Assembly: GCF_965363235.1 (NCBI RefSeq)
Contig: NC_134843.1
Coordinates: 93,901,795 to 93,965,794 of the forward strand
From: Mytilus galloprovincialis
Lineage: Eukaryota > Mollusca > Bivalvia > Mytilida > Mytilidae
Length of the DNA stretch: 64,000 nucleotides
Direction of reading: 5' to 3'
In this document: one piece after another, positions 1-12,530 of the stretch
Position numbering within the stretch: position 1 is the first letter of the stretch
Layout of the letters: every line of letters begins with the position of its first letter
Notes under the pieces: model-generated
Database searches by the model: none
Seen by the model: the letters and a program-made list of their open reading frames with translations, nothing else
What the model was told of the DNA's origin: nothing
Position numbers and translations under genes: made by a program

Positions 1-1500
1 TTTTTTTTAATTACCTCCCCTTATATGATATCTTCTAAACCCTTATATTCCTTTAAAATACAAACTACAGAGTAAATATACACAATTTAACTTTGCACAT
101 TCAAAATAGTAAATATTCTACATTAAAACTTCATTTATTATATGAATTAGCAAATTAATTAGCAAAAAAATAGTTTAATACACACCTTTCTAGATAACCA
201 ACTACACTGTCAAAATATATAAAATAAAATAATCATCTGTAACTTGAAATTAAGGATACGATTTTTACACTTCAAACGTACACAGGTTGTACGTCTTATA
301 TAATATTTTAATTAATCAAAATCTCTTTAATAACAATAAGCTGGAACACAGACATAATGAACGAATGAATGAATCTTTATCTCCTCCATGTGTATGAAGA
401 TTTTGCATACAAAAAAGAAACAAGTAATTATTTACACATTAAACAAAATATCATACATTTTAATAACCAATGAAAATTTGCTATTGTTCAGCGGCGGATC
501 TTTTGGAATATAGCCCAAGTGTGAAAATAATTCATAGGAAATTGACCATCACCAAAATGAATCATTATAGTTTAGACATTGTTTAGCTTTGTATATAATC
601 TAGATACAAAGACTTTGCAAATATTTTTTTGGCTCAACCATTTTCAAGTTTTCGTATAAAAATGGAATTTAAGTTTATTATCTAACAATAATAACTTTCA
701 GGTTAAAAATATAGACAAAGACATACAATATTTACCAGTGTTATCGTCTGTGAAAAAGTAAGACAACATATCAAATTACAGTAATGTGCATAAGTTCTTT
801 TGTAAGGACTAGAAAATAAATTCTATATGATCAGATATTATCTGGATATTTTCAGTTATAAGTAAAATTGAATATATAAATAAACAGAACTGGTCGCTTG
901 GGAAATGAGTGATTTAGCACTTGAAAATACTGCGAAGGTTTTGTAAATAAATTTTTCATTGGCATAACATGATAGATAGTTGAAGTGCATGTTTTTCTTA
1001 ATTAGCATCACTATACAGGTTACAAAAAAGAAACAAAGACTAATTTTTATATTGAAATCTATTATCATTTTTATGGCTTCTTCCGACATCTGTGTCAAGT
1101 CCTTATAAAAAGCAAGCAGTATCTGTTAATAAGATCCGTCATAAACCTCATCACCCTCTTTACCAAACCAAATAAACAAAGACACATATTTCAACTTTGT
1201 TGTGGCATCTAAAAAAATAACAAATTCAGCTTTTTGAAGAAACAAAAGCTAGCTTTTGTTTATTCAGTTACCCGACTCTAACAGAGGTCGGACAGGGAAC
1301 TAGACCTATAAATACTTTGTTTACATATTTCTACTTACAGTATTTTTTCATATACATTTTTGTGAATTAGTTCAGTTATTTTCACATTTATTCCGTCTTA
1401 CAGAGGAAAAATTATATCTTAAGAAATTGCCAAATAAATGAACAGCCACGTGACATGCTTTTATATAAACGTGGACTTAGTTATATTATATCATTCCATC
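1..1500. other. Left flank, no gene recognised
   Basis: AT-rich sequence with no convincing coding exon, RNA gene or complete transposon. The longest open frame here (about 80 codons, minus strand) has no recognisable domain and is interpreted as chance. A 22-bp perfect palindrome centred on AGCT lies at 1240-1261. No part of the 1061-bp U4 unit is recognisable here. Confidence 0.6.
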
Positions 1501-1502
1501 GA

Positions 1503-1720
1503 GAGTTCTCGAGCTGCCAAGCACTTTAGAGTCAGAGTATAGATATAGTTCTCGAGCTGCCAAGCACTTTAGAGTCAGAGTATATATATAGTTCTCGAGC
1601 TGCCAAGCACTTTAGAGTCAGAGTATATATATATAGTATACGGATCAGTTATATTCTATCATTCCATCGAGAGTTCTCGAGCTGCAAAGCACTTTAGAGT
1701 CAAAGTATATATAAACGGAT
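1503..1720. repeat. 43-bp short tandem repeat abutting the U4 array
   Basis: Four copies of a unit containing TTCTCGAGCTGC, AAGCACTTTAGAGTCA and a TA run begin near 1504, 1547, 1590 and 1672. The first three are 43 bp apart; the fourth lies 82 bp on, after a copy of the upstream flank (ATTCCATCGAGAG). In the first and fourth copies the sequence CGAGAGTTCTCG can form a small hairpin. The repeat ends directly at the left edge of the U4 array. Its function is unknown. Confidence 0.85.
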
Positions 1721-1754
1721 CAGCTTTGATAAAGTAAATGTAGTTTAAAACAAA

Positions 1755-1766
1755 CAGTGTACACTG
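1755..1766. promoter_or_regulatory. 12-bp palindrome in U4 promoter
   Basis: CAGTGTACACTG is perfectly self-complementary and lies at -25 to -14 relative to the U4 start. It recurs at the same place in all 35 units and is lost in the promoter remnant at the right edge. It could be a factor site or a core promoter part. That role is inferred only from position and conservation, and the whole array is homogenised. Confidence 0.45.
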
Positions 1767-1779
1767 TACGTTATTCATT

Positions 1780-1920
1780 AGCTTTGCGCAGTGGCGGTAC
1801 CATAGCCGATGAGGTTTATCCGAGGCGTGGTTATTGCTAGTTGAAAACTATACCCAATACCCCGCGCTGATGCCTGAAATACGGCAGCAGTCGCAATTTC
1901 TGAACGCCTCTACGGAGGCA
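1780..1920 (+). ncRNA. U4 spliceosomal snRNA, copy 1
   Basis: U4 pairs with U6 in the U4/U6 di-snRNP and carries it into the tri-snRNP; it is released during spliceosome activation. The 5' end AGCTTTGCGCAGTGGC is the stem II strand that pairs with U6. The 5' stem-loop follows (GATGAGGTTTATCCGAGG, the SNU13/15.5K kink-turn), then the stem I strand ATTGCTAGTTGAAAAC and the conserved CCCAATACCCCGC. A central hairpin (TGCC/GGCA core), a single-stranded Sm-type site AATTTCTGA and a 3' hairpin GCCTC-TACG-GAGGC complete the molecule. Order and length (about 141 nt) match metazoan U4. The 3' end is set after the last hairpin and could be off by 1-4 nt. This is the left-edge copy: only about 56 bp upstream is shared with the other units. 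Confidence 0.96.
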
Positions 1921-2784
1921 ATGATACACAATTAAATAAAGAAAAGTCGACCAAACCAACTGCTTTGAAACATATGACAAAATGCTAAAGTAGTATTCAA
2001 GTAATTTTCTTTTACTAGATAAATCTAATGATCAGATGACACAATTTGGCGAAACACAAATTCGCATGATCTCATTCTTTTAGGTTCAATGAGGTGCATT
2101 GAAGTACTCAACATTTTCTAGGTTGATCTATATCATCTACATCCTCCTGACCAGTGAGTGTTGTGACTGAACATGTGAAAATGACAAACACGGTTTTGAT
2201 GCATCAAATCATTATAATACAAACGATTTCATCATTTTCATCATTTTCCTCATCTGTTTTGAAGAATGAATGCCACTTTTGGTGGTTTTGATAGATTGTA
2301 ATTGACTAGGAGCATTACATCTAGGAAAATATCCGAACTTAACAGCCCCTCCCCCTTTTTAAAACAATGAATCATTAAAATCAAAATATGAATAGTTTGT
2401 TTTATATATTGCTTCAGTGCAGATTTTATCGACAAATGTACAAATTGTCGTAAACTATCGCTAAAAGATCTTAAAATTCACGTATTTCCGTCTTCTTATC
2501 CTGATATGCATGTAATATTCACCACTGGACGTTAAACACCAATCCGTCCATCCACCTGAGAGATCGTATATATGCGTATACCCTACGTAGTTTACTGAGA
2601 GATTATCTCCCCATTAATATAGCCACTATGCAAACTTGTGTTTTCTCAACTATAACAGCCGTTTGTCATTTCAGTGAACATCAAAAAGGATGAACCTCTT
2701 TCAAATGTAAATTAATGCCAAGTACAAAAGGTAGAACAATGTCAGCTACCCAAAATTTTGCACGGAATAAAATTACTAGAATAC

Positions 2785-2840
2785 CTTTGATAAAGTAAAT
2801 GTAGTTTAAAACAAACAGTGTACACTGTACGTTATTCATT
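2785..2840 (+). promoter_or_regulatory. U4 proximal promoter (PSE position), shown for copy 2
   Basis: snRNA genes transcribed by RNA polymerase II use a proximal sequence element near -60 to -45 bound by SNAPc. Here that interval reads CCTTTGATAAAGTAAATG, and no TATA box is seen near -30, as expected for a Pol II type snRNA gene. The left array boundary falls exactly at this element, so copy 1 keeps the element and little upstream DNA. The assignment is by position; mollusc PSE consensus sequences are not known to me. Confidence 0.5.
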
Positions 2841-2981
2841 AGCTTTGCGCAGTGGCGGTACCATAGCCGATGAGGTTTATCCGAGGCGTGGTTATTGCTA
2901 GTTGAAAACTATACCCAATACCCCGCGCTGATGCCTGAAATACGGCAGCAGTCGCAATTTCTGAACGCCTCTACGGAGGCA
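2841..2981 (+). ncRNA. U4 snRNA, copy 2
   Basis: Identical to copy 1 over the RNA and the first copy with a full upstream spacer. Confidence 0.96.
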
Positions 2982-2992
2982 ATGATACACAA

Positions 2993-3010
2993 TTAAATAA
3001 AGAAAAGTCG
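2993..3010 (+). terminator. Candidate snRNA 3' box, shown for copy 2
   Basis: The segment TTAAATAAAGAAAAGTCG starts about 12 nt after the U4 3' hairpin, where Integrator-dependent 3' boxes lie. It has the A-rich, AAAG-containing character of that signal but only loose agreement with the vertebrate consensus. It is present in every unit. Confidence 0.4.
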
Positions 3011-3901
3011 ACCAAACCAACTGCTTTGAAACATATGACAAAATGCTAAAGTAGTATTCAAGTAATTTTCTTTTACTAGATAAATCTAATGATCAGATGA
3101 CACAATTTGGCGAAACACAAATTCGCATGATCTCATTCTTTTAGGTTCAATGAGGTGCATTGAAGTACTCAACATTTTCTAGGTTGATCTATATCATCTA
3201 CATCCTCCTGACCAGTGAGTGTTGTGACTGAACATGTGAAAATGACAAACACGGTTTTGATGCATCAAATCATTATAATACAAACGATTTCATCATTTTC
3301 ATCATTTTCCTCATCTGTTTTGAAGAATGAATGCCACTTTTGGTGGTTTTGATAGATTGTAATTGACTAGGAGCATTACATCTAGGAAAATATCCGAACT
3401 TAACAGCCCCTCCCCCTTTTTAAAACAATGAATCATTAAAATCAAAATATGAATAGTTTTTTTTATATATTGCTTCAGTGCAGATTTTATCGACAAATGT
3501 ACAAATTGTCGTAAACTATCGCTAAAAGATCTTAAAATTCACGTATTTCCGTCTTCTTATCCTGATATGCATGTAATATTCACCACTGGACGTTAAACAC
3601 CAATCCGTCCATCCACCTGAGAGATCGTATATATGCGTATACCCTACGTAGTTTACTGAGAGATTATCTCCCCATTAATATAGCCACTATGCAAACTTGT
3701 GTTTTCTCAACTATAACAGCCGTTTGTCATTTCAGTGAACATCAAAAAGGATGAACCTCTTTCAAATGTAAATTAATGCCAAGTACAAAAGGTAGAACAA
3801 TGTCAGCTACCCAAAATTTTGCACGGAATAAAATTACTAGAATACCTTTGATAAAGTAAATGTAGTTTAAAACAAACAGTGTACACTGTACGTTATTCAT
3901 T

Positions 3902-4042
3902 AGCTTTGCGCAGTGGCGGTACCATAGCCGATGAGGTTTATCCGAGGCGTGGTTATTGCTAGTTGAAAACTATACCCAATACCCCGCGCTGATGCCTGAA
4001 ATACGGCAGCAGTCGCAATTTCTGAACGCCTCTACGGAGGCA
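3902..4042 (+). ncRNA. U4 snRNA, copy 3
   Basis: RNA identical to copy 1. Its spacer shares the AGTTTGTTTTAT variant with copies 1, 4 and 7. Confidence 0.96.
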
Positions 4043-4962
4043 ATGATACACAATTAAATAAAGAAAAGTCGACCAAACCAACTGCTTTGAAACATATGAC
4101 AAAATGCTAAAGTAGTATTCAAGTAATTTTCTTTTACTAGATAAATCTAATGATCAGATGACACAATTTGGCGAAACACAAATTCGCATGATCTCATTCT
4201 TTTAGGTTCAATGAGGTGCATTGAAGTACTCAACATTTTCTAGGTTGATCTATATCATCTACATCCTCCTGACCAGTGAGTGTTGTGACTGAACATGTGA
4301 AAATGACAAACACGGTTTTGATGCATCAAATCATTATAATACAAACGATTTCATCATTTTCATCATTTTCCTCATCTGTTTTGAAGAATGAATGCCACTT
4401 TTGGTGGTTTTGATAGATTGTAATTGACTAGGAGCATTACATCTAGGAAAATATCCGAACTTAACAGCCCCTCCCCCTTTTTAAAACAATGAATCATTAA
4501 AATCAAAATATGAATAGTTTGTTTTATATATTGCTTCAGTGCAGATTTTATCGACAAATGTACAAATTGTCGTAAACTATCGCTAAAAGATCTTAAAATT
4601 CACGTATTTCCGTCTTCTTATCCTGATATGCATGTAATATTCACCACTGGACGTTAAACACCAATCCGTCCATCCACCTGAGAGATCGTATATATGCGTA
4701 TACCCTACGTAGTTTACTGAGAGATTATCTCCCCATTAATATAGCCACTATGCAAACTTGTGTTTTCTCAACTATAACAGCCGTTTGTCATTTCAGTGAA
4801 CATCAAAAAGGATGAACCTCTTTCAAATGTAAATTAATGCCAAGTACAAAAGGTAGAACAATGTCAGCTACCCAAAATTTTGCACGGAATAAAATTACTA
4901 GAATACCTTTGATAAAGTAAATGTAGTTTAAAACAAACAGTGTACACTGTACGTTATTCATT

Positions 4963-5103
4963 AGCTTTGCGCAGTGGCGGTACCATAGCCGATGAGGTTT
5001 ATCCGAGGCGTGGTTATTGCTAGTTGAAAACTATACCCAATACCCCGCGCTGATGCCTGAAATACGGCAGCAGTCGCAATTTCTGAACGCCTCTACGGAG
5101 GCA
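4963..5103 (+). ncRNA. U4 snRNA, copy 4
   Basis: RNA identical to copy 1. The spacer has the AGTTTGTTTTAT variant. Confidence 0.96.
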
Positions 5104-6023
5104 ATGATACACAATTAAATAAAGAAAAGTCGACCAAACCAACTGCTTTGAAACATATGACAAAATGCTAAAGTAGTATTCAAGTAATTTTCTTTTACTA
5201 GATAAATCTAATGATCAGATGACACAATTTGGCGAAACACAAATTCGCATGATCTCATTCTTTTAGGTTCAATGAGGTGCATTGAAGTACTCAACATTTT
5301 CTAGGTTGATCTATATCATCTACATCCTCCTGACCAGTGAGTGTTGTGACTGAACATGTGAAAATGACAAACACGGTTTTGATGCATCAAATCATTATAA
5401 TACAAACGATTTCATCATTTTCATCATTTTCCTCATCTGTTTTGAAGAATGAATGCCACTTTTGGTGGTTTTGATAGATTGTAATTGACTAGGAGCATTA
5501 CATCTAGGAAAATATCCGAACTTAACAGCCCCTCCCCCTTTTTAAAACAATGAATCATTAAAATCAAAATATGAATAGTTTGTTTTATATATTGCTTCAG
5601 TGCAGATTTTATCGACAAATGTACAAATTGTCGTAAACTATCGCTAAAAGATCTTAAAATTCACGTATTTCCGTCTTCTTATCCTGATATGCATGTAATA
5701 TTCACCACTGGACGTTAAACACCAATCCGTCCATCCACCTGAGAGATCGTATATATGCGTATACCCTACGTAGTTTACTGAGAGATTATCTCCCCATTAA
5801 TATAGCCACTATGCAAACTTGTGTTTTCTCAACTATAACAGCCGTTTGTCATTTCAGTGAACATCAAAAAGGATGAACCTCTTTCAAATGTAAATTAATG
5901 CCAAGTACAAAAGGTAGAACAATGTCAGCTACCCAAAATTTTGCACGGAATAAAATTACTAGAATACCTTTGATAAAGTAAATGTAGTTTAAAACAAACA
6001 GTGTACACTGTACGTTATTCATT

Positions 6024-6164
6024 AGCTTTGCGCAGTGGCGGTACCATAGCCGATGAGGTTTATCCGAGGCGTGGTTATTGCTAGTTGAAAACTATACCCA
6101 ATACCCCGCGCTGATGCCTGAAATACGGCAGCAGTCGCAATTTCTGAACGCCTCTACGGAGGCA
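6024..6164 (+). ncRNA. U4 snRNA, copy 5
   Basis: RNA identical to copy 1. The spacer has the majority T-run form. Confidence 0.96.
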
Positions 6165-7084
6165 ATGATACACAATTAAATAAAGAAAAGTCGACCAAAC
6201 CAACTGCTTTGAAACATATGACAAAATGCTAAAGTAGTATTCAAGTAATTTTCTTTTACTAGATAAATCTAATGATCAGATGACACAATTTGGCGAAACA
6301 CAAATTCGCATGATCTCATTCTTTTAGGTTCAATGAGGTGCATTGAAGTACTCAACATTTTCTAGGTTGATCTATATCATCTACATCCTCCTGACCAGTG
6401 AGTGTTGTGACTGAACATGTGAAAATGACAAACACGGTTTTGATGCATCAAATCATTATAATACAAACGATTTCATCATTTTCATCATTTTCCTCATCTG
6501 TTTTGAAGAATGAATGCCACTTTTGGTGGTTTTGATAGATTGTAATTGACTAGGAGCATTACATCTAGGAAAATATCCGAACTTAACAGCCCCTCCCCCT
6601 TTTTAAAACAATGAATCATTAAAATCAAAATATGAATAGTTTTTTTTATATATTGCTTCAGTGCAGATTTTATCGACAAATGTACAAATTGTCGTAAACT
6701 ATCGCTAAAAGATCTTAAAATTCACGTATTTCCGTCTTCTTATCCTGATATGCATGTAATATTCACCACTGGACGTTAAACACCAATCCGTCCATCCACC
6801 TGAGAGATCGTATATATGCGTATACCCTACGTAGTTTACTGAGAGATTATCTCCCCATTAATATAGCCACTATGCAAACTTGTGTTTTCTCAACTATAAC
6901 AGCCGTTTGTCATTTCAGTGAACATCAAAAAGGATGAACCTCTTTCAAATGTAAATTAATGCCAAGTACAAAAGGTAGAACAATGTCAGCTACCCAAAAT
7001 TTTGCACGGAATAAAATTACTAGAATACCTTTGATAAAGTAAATGTAGTTTAAAACAAACAGTGTACACTGTACGTTATTCATT

Positions 7085-7225
7085 AGCTTTGCGCAGTGGC
7101 GGTACCATAGCCGATGAGGTTTATCCGAGGCGTGGTTATTGCTAGTTGAAAACTATACCCAATACCCCGCGCTGATGCCTGAAATACGGCAGCAGTCGCA
7201 ATTTCTGAACGCCTCTACGGAGGCA
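7085..7225 (+). ncRNA. U4 snRNA, copy 6
   Basis: RNA identical to copy 1, with the majority spacer. Confidence 0.96.
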
Positions 7226-8145
7226 ATGATACACAATTAAATAAAGAAAAGTCGACCAAACCAACTGCTTTGAAACATATGACAAAATGCTAAAGTAGTA
7301 TTCAAGTAATTTTCTTTTACTAGATAAATCTAATGATCAGATGACACAATTTGGCGAAACACAAATTCGCATGATCTCATTCTTTTAGGTTCAATGAGGT
7401 GCATTGAAGTACTCAACATTTTCTAGGTTGATCTATATCATCTACATCCTCCTGACCAGTGAGTGTTGTGACTGAACATGTGAAAATGACAAACACGGTT
7501 TTGATGCATCAAATCATTATAATACAAACGATTTCATCATTTTCATCATTTTCCTCATCTGTTTTGAAGAATGAATGCCACTTTTGGTGGTTTTGATAGA
7601 TTGTAATTGACTAGGAGCATTACATCTAGGAAAATATCCGAACTTAACAGCCCCTCCCCCTTTTTAAAACAATGAATCATTAAAATCAAAATATGAATAG
7701 TTTTTTTTATATATTGCTTCAGTGCAGATTTTATCGACAAATGTACAAATTGTCGTAAACTATCGCTAAAAGATCTTAAAATTCACGTATTTCCGTCTTC
7801 TTATCCTGATATGCATGTAATATTCACCACTGGACGTTAAACACCAATCCGTCCATCCACCTGAGAGATCGTATATATGCGTATACCCTACGTAGTTTAC
7901 TGAGAGATTATCTCCCCATTAATATAGCCACTATGCAAACTTGTGTTTTCTCAACTATAACAGCCGTTTGTCATTTCAGTGAACATCAAAAAGGATGAAC
8001 CTCTTTCAAATGTAAATTAATGCCAAGTACAAAAGGTAGAACAATGTCAGCTACCCAAAATTTTGCACGGAATAAAATTACTAGAATACCTTTGATAAAG
8101 TAAATGTAGTTTAAAACAAACAGTGTACACTGTACGTTATTCATT

Positions 8146-8286
8146 AGCTTTGCGCAGTGGCGGTACCATAGCCGATGAGGTTTATCCGAGGCGTGGTTAT
8201 TGCTAGTTGAAAACTATACCCAATACCCCGCGCTGATGCCTGAAATACGGCAGCAGTCGCAATTTCTGAACGCCTCTACGGAGGCA
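8146..8286 (+). ncRNA. U4 snRNA, copy 7
   Basis: RNA identical to copy 1. It is the last copy with the AGTTTGTTTTAT spacer variant. Confidence 0.96.
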
Positions 8287-9206
8287 ATGATACACAATTA
8301 AATAAAGAAAAGTCGACCAAACCAACTGCTTTGAAACATATGACAAAATGCTAAAGTAGTATTCAAGTAATTTTCTTTTACTAGATAAATCTAATGATCA
8401 GATGACACAATTTGGCGAAACACAAATTCGCATGATCTCATTCTTTTAGGTTCAATGAGGTGCATTGAAGTACTCAACATTTTCTAGGTTGATCTATATC
8501 ATCTACATCCTCCTGACCAGTGAGTGTTGTGACTGAACATGTGAAAATGACAAACACGGTTTTGATGCATCAAATCATTATAATACAAACGATTTCATCA
8601 TTTTCATCATTTTCCTCATCTGTTTTGAAGAATGAATGCCACTTTTGGTGGTTTTGATAGATTGTAATTGACTAGGAGCATTACATCTAGGAAAATATCC
8701 GAACTTAACAGCCCCTCCCCCTTTTTAAAACAATGAATCATTAAAATCAAAATATGAATAGTTTGTTTTATATATTGCTTCAGTGCAGATTTTATCGACA
8801 AATGTACAAATTGTCGTAAACTATCGCTAAAAGATCTTAAAATTCACGTATTTCCGTCTTCTTATCCTGATATGCATGTAATATTCACCACTGGACGTTA
8901 AACACCAATCCGTCCATCCACCTGAGAGATCGTATATATGCGTATACCCTACGTAGTTTACTGAGAGATTATCTCCCCATTAATATAGCCACTATGCAAA
9001 CTTGTGTTTTCTCAACTATAACAGCCGTTTGTCATTTCAGTGAACATCAAAAAGGATGAACCTCTTTCAAATGTAAATTAATGCCAAGTACAAAAGGTAG
9101 AACAATGTCAGCTACCCAAAATTTTGCACGGAATAAAATTACTAGAATACCTTTGATAAAGTAAATGTAGTTTAAAACAAACAGTGTACACTGTACGTTA
9201 TTCATT

Positions 9207-9347
9207 AGCTTTGCGCAGTGGCGGTACCATAGCCGATGAGGTTTATCCGAGGCGTGGTTATTGCTAGTTGAAAACTATACCCAATACCCCGCGCTGATGC
9301 CTGAAATACGGCAGCAGTTGCAATTTCTGAACGCCTCTACGGAGGCA
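9207..9347 (+). ncRNA. U4 snRNA, copy 8
   Basis: One base differs from the majority: C to T at 9319 (CAGTTGCAATTT), just before the Sm site at the base of the central hairpin. The RNA is otherwise intact. Confidence 0.96.
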
Positions 9348-10267
9348 ATGATACACAATTAAATAAAGAAAAGTCGACCAAACCAACTGCTTTGAAACAT
9401 ATGACAAAATGCTAAAGTAGTATTCAAGTAATTTTCTTTTACTAGATAAATCTAATGATCAGATGACACAATTTGGCGAAACACAAATTCGCATGATCTC
9501 ATTCTTTTAGGTTCAATGAGGTGCATTGAAGTACTCAACATTTTCTAGGTTGATCTATATCATCTACATCCTCCTGACCAGTGAGTGTTGTGACTGAACA
9601 TGTGAAAATGACAAACACGGTTTTGATGCATCAAATCATTATAATACAAACGATTTCATCATTTTCATCATTTTCCTCATCTGTTTTGAAGAATGAATGC
9701 CACTTTTGGTGGTTTTGATAGATTGTAATTGACTAGGAGCATTACATCTAGGAAAATATCCGAACTTAACAGCCCCTCCCCCTTTTTAAAACAATGAATC
9801 ATTAAAATCAAAATATGAATAGTTTTTTTTATATATTGCTTCAGTGCAGATTTTATCGACAAATGTACAAATTGTCGTAAACTATCGCTAAAAGATCTTA
9901 AAATTCACGTATTTCCGTCTTCTTATCCTGATATGCATGTAATATTCACCACTGGACGTTAAACACCAATCCGTCCATCCACCTGAGAGATCGTATATAT
10001 GCGTATACCCTACGTAGTTTACTGAGAGATTATCTCCCCATTAATATAGCCACTATGCAAACTTGTGTTTTCTCAACTATAACAGCCGTTTGTCATTTCA
10101 GTGAACATCAAAAAGGATGAACCTCTTTCAAATGTAAATTAATGCCAAGTACAAAAGGTAGAACAATGTCAGCTACCCAAAATTTTGCACGGAATAAAAT
10201 TACTAGAATACCTTTGATAAAGTAAATGTAGTTTAAAACAAACAGTGTACACTGTACGTTATTCATT

Positions 10268-10408
10268 AGCTTTGCGCAGTGGCGGTACCATAGCCGATGA
10301 GGTTTATCCGAGGCGTGGTTATTGCTAGTTGAAAACTATACCCAATACCCCGCGCTGATGCCTGAAATACGGCAGCAGTCGCAATTTCTGAACGCCTCTA
10401 CGGAGGCA
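10268..10408 (+). ncRNA. U4 snRNA, copy 9
   Basis: RNA identical to the majority, with the majority spacer. Confidence 0.96.
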
Positions 10409-11328
10409 ATGATACACAATTAAATAAAGAAAAGTCGACCAAACCAACTGCTTTGAAACATATGACAAAATGCTAAAGTAGTATTCAAGTAATTTTCTTT
10501 TACTAGATAAATCTAATGATCAGATGACACAATTTGGCGAAACACAAATTCGCATGATCTCATTCTTTTAGGTTCAATGAGGTGCATTGAAGTACTCAAC
10601 ATTTTCTAGGTTGATCTATATCATCTACATCCTCCTGACCAGTGAGTGTTGTGACTGAACATGTGAAAATGACAAACACGGTTTTGATGCATCAAATCAT
10701 TATAATACAAACGATTTCATCATTTTCATCATTTTCCTCATCTGTTTTGAAGAATGAATGCCACTTTTGGTGGTTTTGATAGATTGTAATTGACTAGGAG
10801 CATTACATCTAGGAAAATATCCGAACTTAACAGCCCCTCCCCCTTTTTAAAACAATGAATCATTAAAATCAAAATATGAATAGTTTTTTTTATATATTGC
10901 TTCAGTGCAGATTTTATCGACAAATGTACAAATTGTCGTAAACTATCGCTAAAAGATCTTAAAATTCACGTATTTCCGTCTTCTTATCCTGATATGCATG
11001 TAATATTCACCACTGGACGTTAAACACCAATCCGTCCATCCACCTGAGAGATCGTATATATGCGTATACCCTACGTAGTTTACTGAGAGATTATCTCCCC
11101 ATTAATATAGCCACTATGCAAACTTGTGTTTTCTCAACTATAACAGCCGTTTGTCATTTCAGTGAACATCAAAAAGGATGAACCTCTTTCAAATGTAAAT
11201 TAATGCCAAGTACAAAAGGTAGAACAATGTCAGCTACCCAAAATTTTGCACGGAATAAAATTACTAGAATACCTTTGATAAAGTAAATGTAGTTTAAAAC
11301 AAACAGTGTACACTGTACGTTATTCATT

Positions 11329-11469
11329 AGCTTTGCGCAGTGGCGGTACCATAGCCGATGAGGTTTATCCGAGGCGTGGTTATTGCTAGTTGAAAACTAT
11401 ACCCAATACCCCGCGCTGATGCCTGAAATACGGCAGCAGTCGCAATTTCTGAACGCCTCTACGGAGGCA
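11329..11469 (+). ncRNA. U4 snRNA, copy 10
   Basis: Majority RNA. The spacer carries a private A to G near 12284 (GGTAGGACAATG). Confidence 0.96.
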
Positions 11470-12389
11470 ATGATACACAATTAAATAAAGAAAAGTCGAC
11501 CAAACCAACTGCTTTGAAACATATGACAAAATGCTAAAGTAGTATTCAAGTAATTTTCTTTTACTAGATAAATCTAATGATCAGATGACACAATTTGGCG
11601 AAACACAAATTCGCATGATCTCATTCTTTTAGGTTCAATGAGGTGCATTGAAGTACTCAACATTTTCTAGGTTGATCTATATCATCTACATCCTCCTGAC
11701 CAGTGAGTGTTGTGACTGAACATGTGAAAATGACAAACACGGTTTTGATGCATCAAATCATTATAATACAAACGATTTCATCATTTTCATCATTTTCCTC
11801 ATCTGTTTTGAAGAATGAATGCCACTTTTGGTGGTTTTGATAGATTGTAATTGACTAGGAGCATTACATCTAGGAAAATATCCGAACTTAACAGCCCCTC
11901 CCCCTTTTTAAAACAATGAATCATTAAAATCAAAATATGAATAGTTTTTTTTATATATTGCTTCAGTGCAGATTTTATCGACAAATGTACAAATTGTCGT
12001 AAACTATCGCTAAAAGATCTTAAAATTCACGTATTTCCGTCTTCTTATCCTGATATGCATGTAATATTCACCACTGGACGTTAAACACCAATCCGTCCAT
12101 CCACCTGAGAGATCGTATATATGCGTATACCCTACGTAGTTTACTGAGAGATTATCTCCCCATTAATATAGCCACTATGCAAACTTGTGTTTTCTCAACT
12201 ATAACAGCCGTTTGTCATTTCAGTGAACATCAAAAAGGATGAACCTCTTTCAAATGTAAATTAATGCCAAGTACAAAAGGTAGGACAATGTCAGCTACCC
12301 AAAATTTTGCACGGAATAAAATTACTAGAATACCTTTGATAAAGTAAATGTAGTTTAAAACAAACAGTGTACACTGTACGTTATTCATT

Positions 12390-12530
12390 AGCTTTGCGCA
12401 GTGGCGGTACCATAGCCGATGAGGTTTATCCGAGGCGTGGTTATTGCTAGTTGAAAACTATACCCAATACCCCGCGCTGATGCCTGAAATACGGCAGCAG
12501 TCGCAATTTCTGAACGCCTCTACGGAGGCA
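12390..12530 (+). ncRNA. U4 snRNA, copy 11
   Basis: Majority RNA. The spacer carries a private T to A near 12725 (CAACATATTCTAGG). Confidence 0.96.

Noticed and set aside
2090-2135. Possible U6-like segment (GATGACAC...AAATTCG) in the spacer
   Set aside because: Only two short matches in the right order. The U6 5' stem, ACAGAGA box and AGC triad context are absent, and there is no Pol III terminator at the expected place.
2250-2435. 61-codon minus-strand open frame repeated in most units of the array
   Set aside because: It is conserved only because the whole unit is homogenised. It lies in spacer, varies freely at one codon, is lost by one-base changes in several units, and has no recognisable domain.
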